A stretch of 64,000 nucleotides of DNA from Rhabditoides inermis. Taxonomy: Eukaryota > Nematoda > Chromadorea > Rhabditida > Rhabditidae. The notes under the pieces are model-generated. The model worked only from the letters and a program-made list of their open reading frames with translations. It searched no databases and had not been told where the DNA came from. Below, one piece after another: positions 1-10,680 of the stretch (within the stretch, counting starts at the first letter, position 1; each line of letters begins with the position of its first letter). Both the position numbers and the translations under genes were made by a program. The stretch covers positions 82,501 to 146,500 of the forward strand of contig CAWZYM010000118.1 in NCBI GenBank assembly GCA_963966185.1. The letters are read 5' to 3'.

Positions 1-360
1 GTCATATCTCAGCTCCTATTACAGCTACGACTTTGATACTTCGTATAGGTACGAAGTGCTGGAATACTTATTGTTTAGTATAAAATTTATCTAATTATAC
101 ATCATTGCACATTCCAAATAAGGTCATGTGCATAGCTCAGCTCCTATTGTAGATACAAACTTGATACTCGGTACAGGTAACAAGTAAACAACTACAAAAT
201 GTTTGGTAAACAAGTCGAGTAAACAATTAAGTAAACAACTCCAAATTTCATTCTAAAGGAATCTAATGTCTACTAAACCGAGTAGTGAGTCCATATTTGT
301 TGTTTGAAGTAAACAAGTTTGTAAACAATATATGCACCTGAATTGACTTGTTCTGAAGCT

Positions 361-425
361 CACCTAGCGGCCGCAGGCCGCTAGTCGCCCCGGCTGGGGC
401 TATATAAAATTTGCTATGGTCCTTG
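361..425 (+). repeat. GC hairpin followed by TATA-like and TGCTATGGT block (copy 1)
   Basis: CTAGCGGCC and GGCCGCTAG form a perfect hairpin with a short loop, followed by GTCGCCCC, then TATATAAAATTTGCTATGGT. The same order of parts recurs at 2377-2455 and 3325-3390, so this is one module of a repeat family and not a chance palindrome. Confidence 0.65.
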
Positions 426-2309
426 TGGCTGGCTCGGTCACAACATGTAGCTCAAACACCATTACACTTACACAGCTCATACTCTAAACTTAACATTCTA
501 TTGGTGACCGCATGCAATCGTTTCATTTTCACACTCACACCTATACTTACCGTATGACTTTACTAACAACTTGACATAGCCTGAAAAACTTTTGACCCAT
601 ATGCTCAGTCCATGTTTTGAGATGTGAATCTCATACTGTAAACTTAGACTAAGCACACTATATTGACTTGACACACGTCACTGGGACTCCTTCCGAAAAC
701 TCCTTACATGGGTTTATATAGAATTTCCAAAATTTCAGAAGGACATAACTCAAGACTGAAGAAACATTTCACACTCAAACTACAAACTTAAGATTAACTG
801 ATCACTCTTAACAGACACACTTTAACATAGGTTCCTATCTAATTTCCTTAAATGGGTTCACTGACAACTCGGTCCACTTCTATGTAAACCTACCTTCAAA
901 CTTCATATTTTGTCATGAAATTTGCACAGTAACATGAAACATGCATGTTGTTTACAGTTTTACAGTTTCATTTGGAAAAACCTGTTCAAAAAAGTTTTAC
1001 AGCATTTTTCATTTTCTGACAGGATCAATCACGTAAGATGCAAAACGCAAAAACCTTGAATATCTTTGTTAGTTTTGAAGACTAAAATTTCAAACTTCAG
1101 ATGATGATAGAAAACACTTGGCCGTTCACACCATTTCAATTTCAAATAAAATACTTATTCCGTTTTCAAAATATAAATATTCAAATTTTCGTAGAAATTT
1201 TACAATTTTGATCATAACTTCTTTCGTTTTCAATATTGAATTTTCAAACTTTTATGGTGAATTACTCTCTATAACACAATCAACACAAGCACGTATGCTC
1301 AACTCTATTACTGAAAATAAAAATCATATTTCATGATTCACTAGATCAACTACAATCCCTTACTATATAAGAGTTGAGACCTGGATTTCACACAGTAATT
1401 CATAACTCAAAAACTAATATTTACTGACAAAGATTCAGATTTTTCGCTTCATTGTGGAAGGATTTCACTTTTTCAAAAAACCTTGATTTTCAACCAAATG
1501 TGGCTCATTTTTGCAGTTGAGCATATTGACCGCTGACAGGATCAATCAGGCAAGATGCAAAACGTAAAATACAGTACAGCTATGTTTCAACTTCTTAGAG
1601 AAAATATTTTCAATTCTCTCATCCCTTTCACCAATGACACTTCAGGTCCTGAGTACCTGCCAGGTACCGTCTCACCTGTCGCCTCTCACCTGTCACCTGA
1701 GATAAATTAGCATAAACTTCGAATTTCACTTCACGACTCCGTGACTTTTGTCTAGATGAGAGTTGACACCTGCATTTTCTAATTTAATTATCGCTACTTA
1801 CCGTGATACCTATATTCATGAAATATTTCAGATTTTTATTAAGTGTTTGAATTTTAATTTATTTTTCAATTTCGATTTTTTTAATACTCAGAAATGGTAT
1901 AAAAGTTTATAACTTTGTTATTTTTAGAGGTAGAATGTTCATACTTGGTACAGGTAACAAGTAAACAATTACAATTTTTTTATGTTAACAACTTAGGTAA
2001 ACAAGTAAACAAAAAAGTAAACAACTCAAAATCTCCTGATTTTGATATCTAATCGATAATCAACCTTCAGGAGAGTTAAGGTATAGTGTTTACAAGTCAG
2101 GTAAACAAGTAAACAAAATTGTAAACAACTCCAAAAGTGAAGATTCTGATGTCTGATGTGTACTAGACCCATAGTAGAGTTCATATCTGATGTTTACATA
2201 ATGAGTAAACAAGTAAACAAAAACGTGAACAACTTCAAAACTACAGATTTCGATGTCTGATGTGTACTAGACCCATAGGAGAATTCAGATTTGAAGTTTT
2301 TATGAGTTG

Positions 2310-2460
2310 ACGCGGAGAGGCGAGCGCGCCGAAGGCGCGCGAGCCTCGGAGCGCAGTGCGGCGGCGAAGCCGCCGCCACTAGCGGGCCGGAGGCGAGCGA
2401 AGCGAGCCTCCGGCCCGCTAGTCACCCGCCCACTCCCTATAAATTATGCTATGGTGTTTG
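2310..2460 (+). repeat. Cluster of GC hairpins with TATA-like and TGCTATGGT block (copy 2)
   Basis: Several palindromes are stacked: GCGCGCCGAAGGCGCGC, GGCGGCGAAGCCGCC, and a long one with stem CTAGCGGGCCGGAGGC at 2377-2422. After the last stem come GTCACCC, CTATAAATTATGCTATGGTG and TTTG. The GC content is far above the flanking AT-rich DNA. ORFs drawn through this block are artefacts of the palindromes. Confidence 0.65.
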
Positions 2461-3306
2461 TTTTCTGTCCGCAGTTGTATCTCATGTTGTAGTTATCGTT
2501 GGGGGTTGAGGTATGGAAATTAGATCCTAGGTGGTCCTGGTATGCAATCGTTTACCTGGCGTCCTGATCTGACTATTCCTTATATGGGTTCTCCCTAGAA
2601 AATTAGCATATTTGAGAACATAGAAATTGAGAGATGGCCAGTTCTATGTAAACTATGCTTCGTTTTCGAGCTGTTGAGATGTCCTTTTAGGGTTAGGGTA
2701 CTGTAGGGTCGGTGATTAAAATTTTGATTATTGACCTCATTTGCATAATTCCAAATATGGTAATGTTGTATCTCGGTCAGTTTTGATGCCAAAGAGTCCA
2801 AACTTGGTATGTGACCTGGAGACAAGTCAGCGATGTTGTTGTTTATATGTTTGTCAACAAGTAAACAACTTTGTAAACAATTTTTAAGTTTGTTTTGAAG
2901 GTATCTAAGATGTTGTAGACCGAGAGGCGAGTTCAAAAATGTTGTTTACAGGTGATGTAAACAAGTAAACAACTTTGTAAACAACCTGAAAATGTGTTTC
3001 AAAGATGTCAGATGTTTAGTAACATTTAGTGAGTTCAAAAATGTTGTTTACAGACGTTGTAAACAAGTAAACAAATCTGTAAACAACCTGAAAACGTGTT
3101 TTGAAGGTGTATAACGTGTAGCAGACTTAAAGGGGAGTTCAAAAATGTTGTTTACAAAAAGTGTAAACAAGTAAACAAATTTGTAAACAACGTTCAATTG
3201 TCTTCATTTTTGGTATTTCGTATTGTAATGTACTTCTCAGTTGGTTAAGAGGTTTGTGGACATAACTTAGTTATGAAATTATATTTGAGTGTGGTTTGAG
3301 AGTTGA

Positions 3307-3400
3307 GGCCGCCGAAGGCGGCCCTAGCCCGAGCGGCGCGTCAGCGCCGCTCGGGCTAGTCCCCCATTGAGACTAATATTTACTATGGTGTGTGTCTGTC
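3307..3400 (+). repeat. GC hairpin module (copy 3)
   Basis: Hairpin GGCCGCCGAAGGCGGCC is followed by a second hairpin with stem CTAGCCCGAGCGGCG, then GTCCCCC and TTTACTATGGTGTG. It has the same order of parts as the copies near 361 and 2377, with a different stem sequence. Confidence 0.6.
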
Positions 3401-5080
3401 TGTCATTCTTTCCGGAGAGATATCTCTTTTCAAAGTATACCCTATTCGCTGAATTTTTCTAGAAAGTTTCTTCAATACCCGAGAACGCAAAATTCCAAAT
3501 ATCTCGTCAATAGCGATCTCCTGATCATAGTTATCACCTAATCTCTTAACTATGGAGAAAATTTTCAAAATGCTTCAAACTGAACGAAACTGTGAGGGTA
3601 GGTGAATCGACCTAGAAAAATACAATAGCCGCGATACCAGCCGACTGTGACCTCATCTTCATGTCCAAATAGGCGAATGTACCCAAAATGCACCCAAAAT
3701 TCAAGATCTTCGATTTCTATAAAAATTGGATAGAAGACAGATTACGTGAAATAGAGTATAGAACTTTGTTTCATTTTTCGAAAAGTCGCGAAATTACGCA
3801 AATATGATCGACTTTTCGTACAGGCAATATCGAGTGTCCAATTTGTAAACTTAAGCTTTTATGGGCATATAAGCCCCACTGTCAAAATTTCATAACGATC
3901 GGACTTCATCTTCATATGATATTAGATCATTTTTGAGCGCGCGTTACTTGCTGGGGTCGCGCCCTCCGGGCTGCTCGCTACCAGCCGCGAGGTCAATAGA
4001 TCGATGTCAATTAGTTGACATTCGCAATTACAGATCCGTATCCACATTGTGGTGCGTTAGTTCAATGAAAACACGTGTACATATTATTAATAATAGATTG
4101 ATTCAGTTAAAAAGACAAAAATTTCTAGCTTCAACGCATAACTTCAACAAAACGAAGTGTTGAAGATTGGAAAAGACAAGTAAAGGTTGGCAAGACGAGT
4201 TCAGTCGTTATATAATGGTTTGTAAAGATCAAACAATCTTCAAACTTTATCAAGCTACTTCAAACATGCGCACAACACTTAGGGCGCGCCCATCGGCGTA
4301 TTTTCTCTCAGCCGTGGCAACGAGGTCATTGTATGTGTATTACAGAAATATGGATTGAAAACAGTGACTGATCGGGTACATAGTGTTGTAGAAAAAACTT
4401 TCATTGTCATACTCTTGCATACTACTTTTACTTCTACAGCAAGCGCAGATTATGCGAGGGGCGTGCCAGCCGGCGTGCTTTCTGTCAGCCGTCGCATGAA
4501 AAGGTCACTGCATTGTAGACATTTATTTCTTCTTTCTTTTTGTGTTAATAAAACATTGTTTTATCAAGACTGTTATGCTCTCGTTATTACTGAAAAACGC
4601 ATTGTCTTTTGAGCAGTTCAGTAAAGAATGGAAGTGAGGTGAGGTGAGCATCAAGTGCAAGCCTCATTCCAAATAACGAAGACTGTGATTAAATAATGAA
4701 TGATTCCTGTATGTAATTGATGTTGAGTAACAATTTTTTTTACATGATTTGCTACCCCGCTTCGTTCTCGAGCGCAAACAATGTTTGATGTAATACTTGC
4801 TTACTCTAGCGACAAAAACATCAGAATGTGAGAGCATTGTACAATTTGAGAGTGAGAGTGGGCAACAGAGATAATAGTACTGTATCTAGAAATATGTTTT
4901 CACCGCCGCGGAGACGTGTGAGTGGACAGAAGTATAACTATCTCTTGAAAATTACAGTGACCACAGCGGAGAAGTGATAATATACAAGAAATAATAATAA
5001 TTTATACGGTTGATTAGTAACACGTGATAAAAAAACAATAATGAACAGACAAGAACCAATAAAAATAGCATTGAGCTGTT
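3400..5080. repeat. Gene-free stretch with diverged short repeats
   Basis: I see no credible gene. Three related GC-rich blocks occur around 3935-3995, 4280-4330 and 4455-4505, each with a (G)GGGCG.GCC...GCCG core and two with TTTCT.TCAGCCG, set in AT-rich sequence. Between 4855 and 5080 the sequence grades into degenerate versions of the 64-bp satellite that follows. Confidence 0.5.
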
Positions 5081-5084
5081 TCTA

Positions 5085-6065
5085 GATAATTGTTTTTGAC
5101 AGAAACGGAGATGTGAGAACTGTCAGAAGAGACCATAGAATTGTCTCTAGAAAAATGTTGTTACCGCAGCGGAGACGTGAGAGTAGACAGATGAGAGCAT
5201 AGAACTGCTTCTAGAAAAGTGACGTGATCGATGCGGAGACGTGAGAGTAGAGAGAAGAGAGCATAGAACTGTTTCTAGAAAAGTGTTGTGCCCGATGCGG
5301 AGACGTGAGAGTAGACAGATGAGAGCATAGAACTGCTTCTAGAAAAGTGATGTGATCGATGCGGATACTTGAGAGTAGACAGATGAGAGCATAGAACTGC
5401 TTCTAGAAAAGTGACGTGATCGATGCGGAGACGTGAGAGTAGAGAGAAGAGAGCATAGAACTGTTTCTAGAAAAGTATTGTGCCCGATGCGGAGACGTGA
5501 GAGTAGACAGATGAGAGCATAGAGCTGCTTCTAGAAAAGTGATGTGATCGATGAGGATACTTGAGAGTAGACAGATGAGAACATAGAACTGCTTCTAGAA
5601 AAGTGACGTGATCGATGCGGAGACGTGAGAGTAGAGAGACGAGAGCATAGAACTGCTTCTAGAAAAGTGATGTGGTCGATGCGGATACTTGAGAGTAGAC
5701 AGATGAGAGCATAGAAATGCTTCTAGAAAAGTGACGTGATCGATGCGGAGACGTGAGAGTAGAGAGAAGAGAGCATAGAACTGCTTCTAGAAAAGTGATG
5801 TGATCGATGCGGAGACGTGAGAGTAGACAGAAGAGAGCATAGAACTGCTTCTAGAAAAGTGTTGTGATCGATGCGGATACTTGAGAGTAGACAGATGAGA
5901 GCATAGAACTGCTTCTAGAAAAGTGTTGTGATCGATGCAGATACTTGAGAGTAGACAGATGAGAGCATAGAACTGCTTCTAGAAAAGTGTTGTGATCGAT
6001 GCGGATACTTGAGAGTTAACAGAAGAGACGTTCTAACTGTCTCTAGACAATTGTCGTGACAGCAG
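5085..6065. repeat. 64-bp tandem satellite
   Basis: About 15 head-to-tail units of 64 bases. Each unit carries CTTCTAGAAAAGTG, GATCGATGCGGA and GAGAGTAGACAGATGAGAGC. The spacing of CTAGAAAAG is 64 bases (5211, 5275, 5339 and onward). Units alternate between two subtypes (GGAGACGTGAGAG and GGATACTTGAGAG), which suggests a higher-order 128-base repeat. A lone further unit is found at 6837-6878, beyond the inserted element at 6087-6820. Confidence 0.85.
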
Positions 6066-6086
6066 CAAAGACGTGAAAGTATACAG

Positions 6087-6820
6087 AAAATGCTGCGTCC
6101 ATCACTAACATTTCCCACTTTTTTCAGTTTCCCACTTTTTCCCCGACTGTCCATCGTTGTTTTCTGCTTGGAAAAAAACTGGAAAAAAAGTTGGAAATCT
6201 TCGGTTTGCCGTTGAAAAAATATTTCCCACTTTTTTACAAGCACTTCATTTCCCAGAACATTTTTCCGAGGAGCGGTGTGGTTGCGCCCGCGGAAACCGA
6301 CCGAAACCGACCGATCCAGGAAATTTCCGAATGATCGAACCTGGGCAGATTTGCATGATGCCGCTCAATTATCATTGCAGCGTGAGCGGTCTATAGTGAC
6401 CTTTCTTCAAGAAGAAATGACCACTTTTCGAGAGCGGCTGATACAAAGTGTAGACTACGAACTTTTGCTGTCATTGTTCAGAAGAAGTTTTCTCGAGGGG
6501 TCGTTTTACTGGAAATGATCGTTTACGCTGCAATGATAATTGAGCGGCATCATGCAAATCTGCCCAGGTTCGATCATTCGGAAATTTCCTGGAAATTTCG
6601 GTCGGTTTCCGCGGGCGCAACCACACCGCTCCTCGGAAAAATGTTCTGGGAAATGAAGTGCTTGTAAAAAAGTGGGAAATATTTTTTCAACGGCAAACCG
6701 AAGATTTCCAACTTTTTTCCAGGTTTTTTCTCACTTTTTTCCAAGCGGAAAACAACGATGGACAGTCGGAAAAAAGTGGGAAACGGAAAAAAAGTGGGAA
6801 ATGGTAGTCATGGACGCAGC
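6087..6820. mobile_element. Long inverted-repeat element (MITE-like) inserted in the satellite
   Basis: Two arms of about 295 bases (roughly 6093-6388 and 6513-6816) are reverse complements with small differences and are separated by about 125 bases. The outer ends read TGCTGCGTCCAT on the left and ATGGACGCAGCA on the right. Both arms contain TTTCCCACTTTTTT runs and CCGCGGAAACCGACC. Satellite sequence lies on both sides, so the element appears to have entered the satellite. No transposase ORF is seen; it would be a non-autonomous foldback element. I could not define a clear target-site duplication. Confidence 0.75.
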
Positions 6821-6884
6821 AATAGACCATAATACTGTCTCTAGAAAAATTCTGTGACCGCAGCGGAGACGTGAGAGGTGACGA

Positions 6885-6886
6885 GG

Positions 6887-6948
<62 letters not shown>

Positions 6949-6950
6949 GA
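6885..6950. repeat. (GA)n microsatellite
   Basis: An almost pure GA run of about 60 bases follows the last satellite unit. Confidence 0.9.
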
Positions 6951-7138
6951 AAGAGAGTGTATATGGGTAAAAAAATAATGAAAGTGAGAAAGAAGAAAGA
7001 TAGAGAAAGTAGGGGAGAGAAAGTTAGAAAGACAGAAAGTGAAAGAGATACACAGTCCTTTCACGTGGATGTCTCTCCGTAAGAAGCAATAGAGAACAAT
7101 CAGCAATATGAACTACTATTCTATTTTCTATTCTTGGA

Positions 7139-7178
7139 TACCTAGTGCGGAGGCGCGCGGCAGCGCGCCGGAGCGCTA
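7139..7178. repeat. GC hairpin flanked by CTAG
   Basis: A near-palindrome with GCGCGC arms is bounded by CTAG on both sides and followed by GTCTGCGAGG. It resembles the CTAG-bounded hairpins near 361, 2377 and 3330 but lacks the TATA and TGCTATGGT part. It lies in the gene-free stretch before the GPCR gene. Confidence 0.45.
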
Positions 7179-7587
7179 GTCTGCGAGGATGTCTTGCAAA
7201 TCGTACATGTAACAGATTGTTTTTCTCGCCGACAAACACATGTGTGTCAGCAAAACAATGATTGTTATGTGTTATGTTATCTGCGCATGCATGTGATATT
7301 GTGAAAGAAGAAAGATGACAAATACTTTGCTACTTTCCACGCTAGCTCTAATCTCGCTAATGTGTGAGGAGTGAGGAGCCAGTTTCTTCTATTTCAATGT
7401 CTTTTCACGCAGTGCGAAACACGGCATGTATGTATTATGCATTTGATTCAGGCTCTAGCAAACCAAGTACAACAAACGAATGGTGTTTGGTGTATGTTAA
7501 AATAATAAAAATGCACAACACTCGCGAGTGAGCGAATGGTGTTTGGTGCATGTTGAAAAGTTTCGAGACAGAATCCGTGTGTTCCAG

Positions 7588-9415
7588 ATGATGTTGTTTC
7601 TGACGCACACTGTGACTGGGATCTCGATTTGGTCGTGGCTGCTGCTGTCTTCTCTCCGATATCTAGCCATCTGCCATCCCATGTACCACCTCAGACTATG
7701 GCAGATGCCCTACAGGGCACTCGCGTTCATCATTGTAAGTAGACTCGTACTTGTACTTGTACTTGTACGTTTCGAACATCTGCACGTCAGCTGATGTATG
7801 GTTTCATATGCGGGCGAAATCTGAGTGTGAAGGAGCGAGTCACATCAGTGCCTGTCATTCCAAGAAATTCAAACAAACAAACATATGTATTTCTCTCCAA
7901 CCAGGGCATGTCGATTCTCCTCAACTCTTGGCTCCTCGCCGCTGTCCAGTCGACGTCGTATGGTTGTACTCAGGTATGGTTTATAATATTATAATAATAT
8001 TATTTTTAATTGTAAATTCAATACAATCATTCAAGATCTAGGAAGAGGTCAAATATAAGAGAGACGATAAGTTGCATTACGATGTTGTGTGTTGAGTTGT
8101 GTATTCATACTATTCCGTTATGTGAGTTCTGCCACTCATTCGAGCACTTATGTTTCAGTATTCATGAGCGATGACTAATCGAGCATATCTCATTGTTATG
8201 TTCGGGTATCCCTTTCCCACGCCCACGGTCATTCCCACATCAGCCATCACCATCACCATCACTGTTTTCTATTGTATCTGAAAGAAAAGGGATTGATACA
8301 ATTATGAAAATGAAATGACTGCATAGCACATCGCACACATCTTTTACGTATTTCTTTGCAGATTCCACTGATGCGCAACTCTCTCGCTGCAAATCGCGTC
8401 TTTCATATTGGTGAGTGAGTGAGTGAGGGATACGTTTCACCGCGTACGTTTCCCATTGGATACGTTTCAGTGGAGTGTGCGTGGTCGTTCTGCGTGCCGT
8501 GTGTCGTCATCGTCGTCATGGACTCGAGCGTCGTACTCAAAAGCTCGTAAGTCATCCTTTGCTATGTTTTGGAAACGTATTAGAAACCAGCCGCGAAGTG
8601 CTCTTTTTCATAGTCGCAATCCAATATTCTTGGTCTCATTGCAACGTTAAGATTCCGGATATGAAATGCATTTTGCAGATTACAACAGTACTGCAATACA
8701 CATGACATGACGTAGAAAACAGATTTGGACAACTGATCAGCCACAAATCTCTCTTTTTTTTCGATAACTCAGCTCATGCGTAAGTCTATTATCAAAATCT
8801 GATGATCTGACGGATCCGATAAGGTATTTTAAATCTCCTTAATTCGAGAATGTTGAAAAACGGATGTATGACAAATAGCCGTGTTTTATGTTTTATGCTT
8901 TGAAATGTGAAAGATTCTTGGTCGCAGGAAGATGAAAAATACTGAATTTTTCACAAACACGGCTACTATTCCTTTTTCATTTTATCTCAATTCATTTTAT
9001 CTGCAGAAACTAGAGTATTATGGGAACGAAATGATATAGTTCGGAAATGATGTTACTTGTTGTTGTGCCTGTCTGAGGTGCAGATGTGGGCGATTAGGTA
9101 TTGGAACATTTAAAATAGACTCAAACTATTTTCGCTCGTTCAATATTGTACGTACGTAGCTGAGACGTCATCACGTCAGGTTTCTGTCACACAGCGTTCT
9201 TTAATGCTTCAATTTTTGCACTGCATAGGCAGAATTGCAAAAATTGAAGTAAAACTCAGAAAAAGAAAATTTCTTCACTTCCGTTTTCAGTGTTTTCCCA
9301 GTCATGCGACAGTCACCAACGAAGACAAAGGTTCGACGGAGATCGGCCATAGAACACATTGTACAGCTGGCGAGAGGAGGAAACAGGGTGAAGGTGGGGA
9401 GAGGGAGAGAGAGAG

Positions 9416-9473
<58 letters not shown>

Positions 9474-9948
9474 GGGATGATGAGAGAGAGAAAGAGAATG
9501 AAAAAAGAGAGAGAGAGACCATCATGACGTAACCATTCCAGCAGCGCCACCACTCCTCTCTCTTCCGCTGGCTGTTGATCGCTCTCGTTTGCGTGCTCCT
9601 CAACACACCCGAGAACACCTACAGGTACGGTAGCTCGAATTCAAACTACCGTACTCTCATTCTAACGTACCGTACTCTCCAGACTGTTCGTTCTGTTCGG
9701 TTGGACGGAGCCGGAGCGACCGGTACACTACGCGATGCGCATGATCGCCCAGGCCCTCTACTTCAGGTACTGTATGGGTAGGCATACTGTAGACAACATT
9801 TGTTACCGTAGCTGGAGTACTGTACTTTGAATGATGTTCTTGTTTCAGTCAGTTCGCGTTCAACGCCATCTACTTGGCAGTGTTTGTCTACGACAAGAGC
9901 AGCCGCAGCAAGGCGCACATTCACGAGCAGCAGAGCACTGGTGAGAGG

Positions 9949-9986
<38 letters not shown>

Positions 9987-9988
9987 TC

Positions 9989-10035
<47 letters not shown>

Positions 10036-10200
10036 ACTCCCTTCCTTTCAGCTCTGATCTCCCGTTCCCGTCTGGGCAGCACCTGTGATCTGAGTCCTCC
10101 CCGGGAGGCACTCGCCCACAAGACGTCGCCCCTTCTGGGCGACCGCAAACTGCGCGTCTACAGCGACGACGTCGCCGCCGTCCACTCCGCGTCTTTCTGA
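7588..10200 (+). CDS. Rhodopsin-family G-protein-coupled receptor (N-terminal exons not found)
   Basis: Nine exons can be joined in phase: 7588-7734, 7905-7973, 8362-8410, 8471-8546, 9291-9387, 9542-9624, 9683-9766, 9849-9940 and 10052-10200. They encode TM3 (THTVTGISIWSWLLLSSL) ending in LRYLAICHP, TM4 (SILLNSWLLAAV), TM5 (ECAWSFCVPCVVIVV), a basic third loop (KTKVRRRSAIEHI), TM6 (LFRWLLIALVCVLL) and TM7 (FAFNAIYLAVFVYD). The usual D/E of the DRY motif is replaced by L, and no NPxxY is seen in TM7. A hydrophilic tail ends in HSASF. The ligand is unknown; a peptide receptor is most likely given nematode expansions. TM1 and TM2 exons were not recognised upstream, where the sequence becomes repetitive, so the gene is either 5' incomplete or starts far upstream. 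Introns hold GA and CT microsatellites. Confidence 0.8.
9390..9520. repeat. (GA)n microsatellite in GPCR intron
   Basis: GA-rich run, nearly pure at 9400-9470, within the intron before the TM6 exon. Confidence 0.9.
9951..10032. repeat. (CT)n microsatellite in GPCR intron
   Basis: Almost pure CT run that fills the last intron and serves as the pyrimidine tract before the acceptor at 10051. Confidence 0.9.
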
Positions 10201-10388
10201 CCACGTCCTTCTGCGATTCTCAAGACTGGATGCACGTCAACCATACGGCATCATTAGCTAGTTGACGTCCTTCCGGATTCTGATGATGTTGCGTGCTTCC
10301 TCCCCCTCTTTGTCTTTTTGCCACCGCCATTCCCAGTGCGAGTATATGCAGGTCCACTAACGATACGTGTACGTTTTCTGTTTTGAAG

Positions 10389-10394
10389 AATAAA
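10389..10394 (+). terminator. AATAAA poly(A) signal of the GPCR gene
   Basis: Canonical AATAAA about 190 bases after the stop codon of the receptor gene, on the same strand. Confidence 0.6.
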
Positions 10395-10680
10395 CTATAT
10401 CTATCTGGTTCCAGTGCGTGTTATCGAAACTCGAAACACATCGTGAGTTTAGGTGTCCGGTGTCTGAAAGGTACTCAGTTGCGAGAACGCTGCTTCAGAA
10501 ACGAGCGCATTTGATTGTATTACCATCACTGGGTAAAGGAAAGAGAGATAGACTAGTTGTCGGTCTAGACTAGAATCACCACTCCATTGCTTGTCAGCAG
10601 TTGCTGACTTCTGCCATTCCCTATTCCTGTCGCGTCACCAGTCAGTCGCCTCGATCACTCCCGAGAAGGGCACCAGCGCC

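Larger units (their letters stand above)
1..3300. repeat. Dispersed AT-rich repeat array with GTAAACAA motifs
   Basis: No gene is visible here. The stretch is built from diverged copies of a unit of roughly 100 bases carrying TGTTTAC, then GTAAACAAGTAAACAA and TGTAAACAAC. Clear copies lie near 175-243, 301-330, 1963-2028, 2089-2134, 2192-2237, 2850-2880, 2940-2987, 3044-3090 and 3147-3192; the last four are about 104 bases apart. The long ORFs that can be drawn here are AT-rich or hairpin-derived and show no protein character. GTAAACAA matches the known FOXO/DAF-16 core element, but it may simply be part of a mobile repeat. Confidence 0.7.

Noticed and set aside
2194..2492. Overlapping ORFs on both strands (61 codons each)
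   Set aside because: They are read through GC palindromes and AT-rich repeats; no protein character.
3933..4612. Three consecutive plus-strand ORFs
   Set aside because: They cover diverged copies of the same GC-rich repeat and show no domain, signal peptide or splice pattern.
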